Shown in pieces: positions 59,898 to 64,000 of a stretch of DNA of 64,000 bases. The notes under the pieces are model-generated. The model was not told the DNA's origin and made no database searches. It worked only from the letters and a program-made list of their open reading frames with translations. Source of the DNA: Terrabacter sp. Ter38 (GTDB taxonomy: Bacteria > Actinomycetota > Actinomycetes > Actinomycetales > Dermatophilaceae); assembly GCF_024519435.1 (NCBI RefSeq), contig NZ_JALJRZ010000003.1, positions 434,001 through 498,000 of the forward strand, given 5' to 3'. How positions within the stretch are numbered: position 1 is the first letter of the stretch; each line of letters begins with the position of its first letter. The position numbers and the translations under genes are program-made.

Positions 59898-60740
59898 TCA
59901 GGAAATGGAGCGTTGACCTTCATCCGAGTCGACATCGAGGACAGGTCGGCCCTTGTCGTCGACCGCGGCGTTCTCGACCACGTCGGTCGAGCCGCTGATG
60001 TCCATGTCGTCGCGGCGCTCGCCGGTGATCCACGCGTAGGTGCTCCCGGCGATGAGGCCACCGACGATCGGCGCCACCCAGAACGCCCACAGCTGCCCGG
60101 GGGCACCGTTGCCGTTGAAGAAGGCGACGGCGGTCGAGCGGGCCGGGTTGATCGAGGCGTTGCTGATCGGGATGGCCACGAGGTGAGCGAGGAGCAGGCC
60201 GAAGCCGATCGCGAGCGGGGCGAAGCCCTTGGGGGCGTCGTCCTTCGTCGCGCCGAGGATGATGTAGACGAAGAAGGCGGTCACCAGGGCCTCGACGATG
60301 AGCACCCCACCGAGCGCGAACCCGCCGGGGGAGTGGACGCCGAAGCCGTTGGCGGCGAGGTTGCCGGTGACCGGGCGTCCCGTCGAGGAGAGCAGTCCGG
60401 CGAGGGCACCGCCGGCGAGCAGGCCGCCGACGAGCTGGGCGCCGACGTAGGCCGGCACCTCGCGCCACTCGAAGCGCTTCGCGACGGCGATGCCGATCGT
60501 GACCGCGGGGTTGAAGTGCGCCCCGGAGACGTGCCCCACGGCATACGCCATCGTCGTGACCGCCAGGCCGAAGGCGATGGCGACGCCGAGGTACCCGATG
60601 CCGTAGTCGATGATCTGTCCGTCGAGGGTCCGGACGGTGAACCTCGCGTTGAAGATGGCCGAGCCGCAGCCGATGAAGACGAGCCAGAAGGTCCCGAGCG
60701 CCTCGACCGCGAGGCGCGAGCTCATCTTGGGGGTGTACAT
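59898..60740 (-). CDS. MIP family aquaporin (AqpZ-like)
   Basis: 280 residues, six membrane segments with the two pore NPA motifs, GAHFNPAVTIGIAV and ASINPARSTAVAFF. The serine/threonine-rich N-terminus is short, and an acidic C-terminal tail (TDVVENAAVDDKGRPVLD) is probably cytoplasmic. Pore residues look like a water channel rather than a glycerol facilitator (no long loop after NPA and no D after NPAR), but this is only a reading by eye. It ends 4 nt before the satD operator. Confidence 0.92.
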   Translation of the reverse strand: MYTPKMSSRLAVEALGTFWLVFIGCGSAIFNARFTVRTLDGQIIDYGIGYLGVAIAFGLAVTTMAYAVGHVSGAHFNPAVTIGIAVAKRFEWREVPAYVGAQLVGGLLAGGALAGLLSSTGRPVTGNLAANGFGVHSPGGFALGGVLIVEALVTAFFVYIILGATKDDAPKGFAPLAIGFGLLLAHLVAIPISNASINPARSTAVAFFNGNGAPGQLWAFWVAPIVGGLIAGSTYAWITGERRDDMDISGSTDVVENAAVDDKGRPVLDVDSDEGQRSIS

Positions 60741-61059
60741 CGGGCTCCTCCAGCAGAGACGTCGGGGCCGAACCGCCCGGGGGGCTCCCGGTGCACGCAG
60801 CGTAGTGGACGGTCACCTCCACGACGGGGTAGGCGCGATGGAGGCGGTGGACTCTGCGCACCGCGGCCCGACGTGTCCACGATCCCGACATGTCCGGCGA
60901 TCGCGCGATGGGCCGCTATCATTCGGCATGCGCGTGGTTTGACCGATCGGTGCACAAAGTCGCCAGTCACGTCGGGCTCTCGGACGAGGTCATGATCCGT
61001 TGCAGACCCATTGACGCGTACGTGAATCAGGGCACGTCAGGGATTGTGGTGAGTGCAGA
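60741..61059. other. 319-bp intergenic region, promoter region of divergent genes
   Basis: No convincing gene. It holds the divergent starts of the aquaporin and CapD-like genes. A -10-like TATCAT lies at 60917-60922 and a perfect palindrome ACCGATCGGT at 60942-60951 within a TTTGACC context, so regulated transcription of the polysaccharide genes is possible. No terminator or RNA motif was recognised. Confidence 0.5.
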
Positions 61060-62880
61060 GTGACAGCGCAGGTACGCAGGGCTCGGTGGGTGCGGTTCGG
61101 CTGGGCAGCCGTCGACGCCTTGATCTGGGTCGTCATGCTCTTCGCCGCGCTCTGGATCCGCCTCGATTTCGGTCTCGACGACACCTATCTCAAGGGTACG
61201 GCGTACTTCGCCCTGGCGGCCATGGCCGGGCAGATTTTCGTCGGCTACCTCGTCGGGCCCTACTCGATCAGCCACGTCATGGGCTCGTTCGAGGAGGTCG
61301 CCGAGCTGATGACGACGACGGCCATCGTCGGCGCCCTGCTCTTCATCTGGTCCCTCATGGTTCAGCCTCCGGTCATCCCGCGCGGTGTGCCGCTCACGGC
61401 CGGCGCGTTGGCCATCGGCCTGATGTTTGCGCTCCGCTTCGTCGTGCGCACCGTCCGGTCGCACCGCGCGATGCAGACCGCCGCCGAGCGTCGCGCCATC
61501 ATCCTCGGCGCCGGAGAAGCCGGCCGCCGTCTCCTGCGGAGCATGAAGTACGACGGCGCCGGGCACTTCGTGCCCGTGGCCCTCCTCGACGACGACCCGT
61601 CGAAGCACCGCCTGCGGCTGGAAGGGCTGCGCGTGCGCGGCACGAGGGCCGACCTGGCAGCCGTCGCCGAGCGCTACGAGGCCGACACCCTCGTCGTCGC
61701 CCTGCCGAACGCCGAGGCAGCCACGTTGCGTGACCTCGCGGCCCGTGCCGCCGACGCAGGCCTCGACGTCGTCAGCCTGCCGCCGCTCAAGGACATCATC
61801 GGCGGCCGACCGACGCCGAACGACCTGAGGGACCTCGACGTCGCCGACCTGCTCGGACGTCGCCCCGTGCAGCTCGACACGACCGCCATCGCCGACCAGA
61901 TCTCGGGGCGGCGCGTGCTCGTCACGGGTGCCGGGGGCTCCATCGGGTCAGAGCTGTGCCGACAGATCGCCCGGTTCGGCCCCTCCCGCCTCTACATGCT
62001 CGACCGAGACGAGTCCGGCCTGCAGGCCACCGAGATGACCCTGTCAGGGCACGGGCTCCTCGACTCGGACGATCTCATCCTGGCCGACATCCGGGACCCG
62101 AAGGCCTTGGCCGACGCGTTCGAACGGGCGCGCCCCGAGGTCGTCTTCCACGCGGCCGCCCTCAAGCACCTGCCGCTGCTCGAGGCCCACCCGCTCGAGG
62201 CGTGGAAGAGCAACGTCGTGGGCACCCTCAACGTCCTGACGGCAGCGGAGGCGGCCGGCGTCTCGACCTTCGTCAACATCTCGACCGACAAGGCCGCCAA
62301 CCCGACCTGCGTGCTCGGGTACAGCAAGCGCCTCGCCGAGCGACTGACCGCTGACTTCGCCCGTCGAGCCGATGGGCGCTACGTCTCTGTGCGCTTCGGC
62401 AACGTGCTCGGGTCGCGCGGCTCGGTGGTCCACGCCTTCACGGCACAGATCGAGCGCGGCGGCCCCATCACCGTCACCCACCCCGACGTGTGCCGCTACT
62501 TCATGCTCATTCCCGAGGCCTGCCAGCTCGTGCTCGAGGCCGCGTCCATCGGCGTCGACGGCGAGGTCATGGTGCTCGAGATGGGGGAGCAGGTGAAGAT
62601 CCTCGAGGTGGCCAACACGCTGATCCGCATGAGCGGACGCCGCGACATCGACGTCGTCTTCACCGGTCTGCGACCGGGAGAGAAGCTCGGCGAGGAGCTC
62701 TTCTCTCCCAACGAGCGGCGACGGACCACGGGGCATCCCCTGGTCGACAGCGTCGACGTTCCTTCGATCCAGCCCGAGACCGTCCTGGGAACCACCTTCG
62801 CCGGTGCCGAGAGCGGTCGCGAGTGGATGCGTCATGAGGCCTTGATCGACGCCCAGCTCACCACGGAATCGGCCCGATGA
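61060..62880 (+). CDS. CapD/FlaA1-type UDP-sugar 4,6-dehydratase membrane protein
   Basis: 606 residues from GTG 61060. Four N-terminal membrane helices (residues ~10-130), a CoA-binding-like Rossmann domain (RAIILGAGEAGRRLL) and the C-terminal SDR dehydratase domain: GRRVLVTGAGGSIGSELCRQ (NAD), FHAAALKHLPLLE, ISTDKAANPTCVLGYSK (the family's catalytic region) and RFGNVLGSRGSV. This is the long PglF/WbpM class that turns UDP-GlcNAc into the 4-keto-6-deoxy sugar. Together with the overlapping aminotransferase it starts a surface-glycan or diamino-sugar pathway. Confidence 0.93.
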   Translation: MTAQVRRARWVRFGWAAVDALIWVVMLFAALWIRLDFGLDDTYLKGTAYFALAAMAGQIFVGYLVGPYSISHVMGSFEEVAELMTTTAIVGALLFIWSLMVQPPVIPRGVPLTAGALAIGLMFALRFVVRTVRSHRAMQTAAERRAIILGAGEAGRRLLRSMKYDGAGHFVPVALLDDDPSKHRLRLEGLRVRGTRADLAAVAERYEADTLVVALPNAEAATLRDLAARAADAGLDVVSLPPLKDIIGGRPTPNDLRDLDVADLLGRRPVQLDTTAIADQISGRRVLVTGAGGSIGSELCRQIARFGPSRLYMLDRDESGLQATEMTLSGHGLLDSDDLILADIRDPKALADAFERARPEVVFHAAALKHLPLLEAHPLEAWKSNVVGTLNVLTAAEAAGVSTFVNISTDKAANPTCVLGYSKRLAERLTADFARRADGRYVSVRFGNVLGSRGSVVHAFTAQIERGGPITVTHPDVCRYFMLIPEACQLVLEAASIGVDGEVMVLEMGEQVKILEVANTLIRMSGRRDIDVVFTGLRPGEKLGEELFSPNERRRTTGHPLVDSVDVPSIQPETVLGTTFAGAESGREWMRHEALIDAQLTTESAR

Positions 62881-64000
62881 TGAGTCGCATCTACTTGTCG
62901 AAGGCCGAGGTCACCGAGGTCGAGGAGACATACGTCCTGGACGCGCTGCGCTCGGGGTGGATCGCACCTCTGGGCCCGCACGTCGACGCCTTCGAGGCCT
63001 CGATCGCCGAACGGGTGGGCGTCGCCGGGGCGCTGGCCCTGTCCTCCGGTACGGCCGCCCTGCACCTGGCACTCCTCGACGCCGGTGTCGGCCCGGGCAC
63101 GCACGTCCCCGTCTCCAGCCTGACGTTCGCCGCGACAGTCAACGCGATCCTCTACACGGGCGCCGAGCCGGTCCTCGTCGATGCGCAGCCCAGCGACGGC
63201 AACGTCGACGTTGACCTCATGGTCCACGCCGTCGACACGCTGCAGGCGGAGGGCAAGACGGTGCCTGCTGTCGTGCCCGTCGACCTTTTCGGGCGCTGCG
63301 TCGACTACTCCCGTCTGCTGCCCGAGCTCGAGGCGCGAGGCGTCCTCGTCGTCGAGGACGCGGCCGAGGCTCTGGGCGCGTCGCACGCAGGGCGGGCCGC
63401 TGGCTCCTTCGGCCGGTCTGCCGCCCTGTCCTTCAACGGCAACAAGATCATGACCACCTCGGGGGGTGGCATGCTGCTGAGCAACGACCTCGACCTGCTG
63501 GACCGAGCGCGTTACCTCTCCACCCAGGCGCGCCAGCCTGTGCCCTGGTACGAGCACACCGACGTCGGCTACAACTACCGGATGTCCAACATCCTCGCGG
63601 CACTGGGTCGAGGACAGCTTGAACGGCTTGACGCCATGATCGCCCGACGCCGCGAGATCCGCGACCGGTACGCCAAGGCGCTAGCGCCCCACGGAGACGT
63701 GCGGCTGCTGGGTCGCTCCGGCGCCGACACCGATGACGAAGACAACTGTTGGCTCACGACGATCATCATCGACCGTGAGGGCACCGACGTGGCGAACAAG
63801 GCCGTGTCGGCTCTCAACGGCGCAGACATCGAGGCGCGCCACGTCTGGAAACCGATGCACCTGCAACCGGTCTATGCGCCGCACCGCTCGTTCGTCAACG
63901 GAGTGTCCGACGACCTCTTCCGCACGGGGGTGACGCTTCCGAGTGGTGCAGGTCTGAGCAATGACGAGCTCGACAGGGTCATCGTCGCGCTGGTCGCGCA
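62877..64000 (+). CDS. DegT/DnrJ/EryC1/StrS aminotransferase (3' partial)
   Basis: Open to the window end, with at least 374 codons from ATG 62877 (MMSRIYLSKAEVTEVEETYV), which overlaps the dehydratase stop by 4 nt. IAPLGPHVDAFEASIAERVG and ALSSGTAALHLALLDAGVGP are typical of the PglE/LegC/WecE group. The PLP lysine is in LSFNGNKIMTTSGGGML, and VEDAAEALGASHAG precedes it. It probably aminates the 4-keto-6-deoxy sugar made by the preceding enzyme. Confidence 0.93.
   Translation, partial: MMSRIYLSKAEVTEVEETYVLDALRSGWIAPLGPHVDAFEASIAERVGVAGALALSSGTAALHLALLDAGVGPGTHVPVSSLTFAATVNAILYTGAEPVLVDAQPSDGNVDVDLMVHAVDTLQAEGKTVPAVVPVDLFGRCVDYSRLLPELEARGVLVVEDAAEALGASHAGRAAGSFGRSAALSFNGNKIMTTSGGGMLLSNDLDLLDRARYLSTQARQPVPWYEHTDVGYNYRMSNILAALGRGQLERLDAMIARRREIRDRYAKALAPHGDVRLLGRSGADTDDEDNCWLTTIIIDREGTDVANKAVSALNGADIEARHVWKPMHLQPVYAPHRSFVNGVSDDLFRTGVTLPSGAGLSNDELDRVIVALVA

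Noticed and set aside
60722-60970. Small open frame on the - strand upstream of the aquaporin
   Set aside because: It overlaps the aquaporin start and divergent promoter region, has Arg/Pro/Gly-rich composition and no recognisable ribosome binding site or homology.
1-64000. GGCATAC motif as an FtsK-orienting (KOPS) sequence
   Set aside because: The motif occurs about equally on both strands, whereas KOPS sequences are strongly strand-biased.

Overview
The window is high-GC DNA (roughly 70% by eye) with dense, often 4-nt-overlapping genes, GTG starts and several probable leaderless promoters. Its conserved blocks are actinobacterial: pcrA, sucCD followed by a PerM/DUF6350 membrane protein and purN-purH with a ZTP riboswitch, folD-DUF3017 next to mdh, an ECF42-type sigma factor with a YciI partner, and WS/DGAT. 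This points to an Actinomycetota chromosome, probably Micrococcales/Intrasporangiaceae-like; the family is inference. I saw no tRNA, rRNA, CRISPR array or classical insertion sequence.

Layout. 1-5 kb: a truncated asparagine synthase/F420-ligase-like fusion, PIG-L deacetylase, GT4 glycosyltransferase, Nudix hydrolase and two small membrane proteins. 5.1-6.2 kb: an orphan AbiEi/DUF559 gene bracketed by two copies of a ~92-bp inverted-repeat element. 6.2-16.1 kb: amidohydrolase, quinone reductase, WS/DGAT, GNAT, PcrA, M23 peptidase, lipase and a B12-domain protein. 16.2-23.0 kb: sucCD, PerM, purN, ZTP riboswitch, purH. 23.1-48.8 kb: a large N-heterocycle catabolic region with unrelated genes mixed in (YciI/ECF42, nonapeptide-repeat protein, RDD protein, NmrA-like protein, a second repeat-flanked AbiEi/DUF559 gene). 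48.9-61 kb: an asymmetric heterodimeric ABC exporter, APH-like kinase, MarR regulator, ferredoxin reductase, folD, mdh, SatD and aquaporin. 61-64 kb: start of a surface-polysaccharide locus (CapD-like dehydratase, DegT aminotransferase cut by the window end).

The main biological story is the 23-49 kb region: a RutG-like uracil permease, a three-subunit molybdenum hydroxylase with a CoxG-like anchor protein, a nitrilase-superfamily amidase, a barbiturase/cyanuric acid hydrolase-family ring-opening enzyme, carbamate kinase, a PucR regulator, DUF2877, and an FdrA-DUF1116 fusion. Together they suggest oxidative pyrimidine degradation in which the ureido intermediate is split by phosphorolysis to carbamoyl phosphate and yields ATP through carbamate kinase. 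A shared half-palindromic motif (GTTGGCA-N5-TGCCAAC and relatives) lies at four promoters of this locus and may be the operator. An ATP-dependent hydantoinase/oxoprolinase pair (hyuAB) sits in the same region with unknown substrate.

Two further structures stand out. Each AbiEi/DUF559 gene has its own 3'-terminal coding sequence repeated upstream of its start, one of them as part of a dispersed ~92-bp element. The heptamer GGCATAC/GTATGCC is scattered on both strands about 40 times, often at the cost of rare codons.
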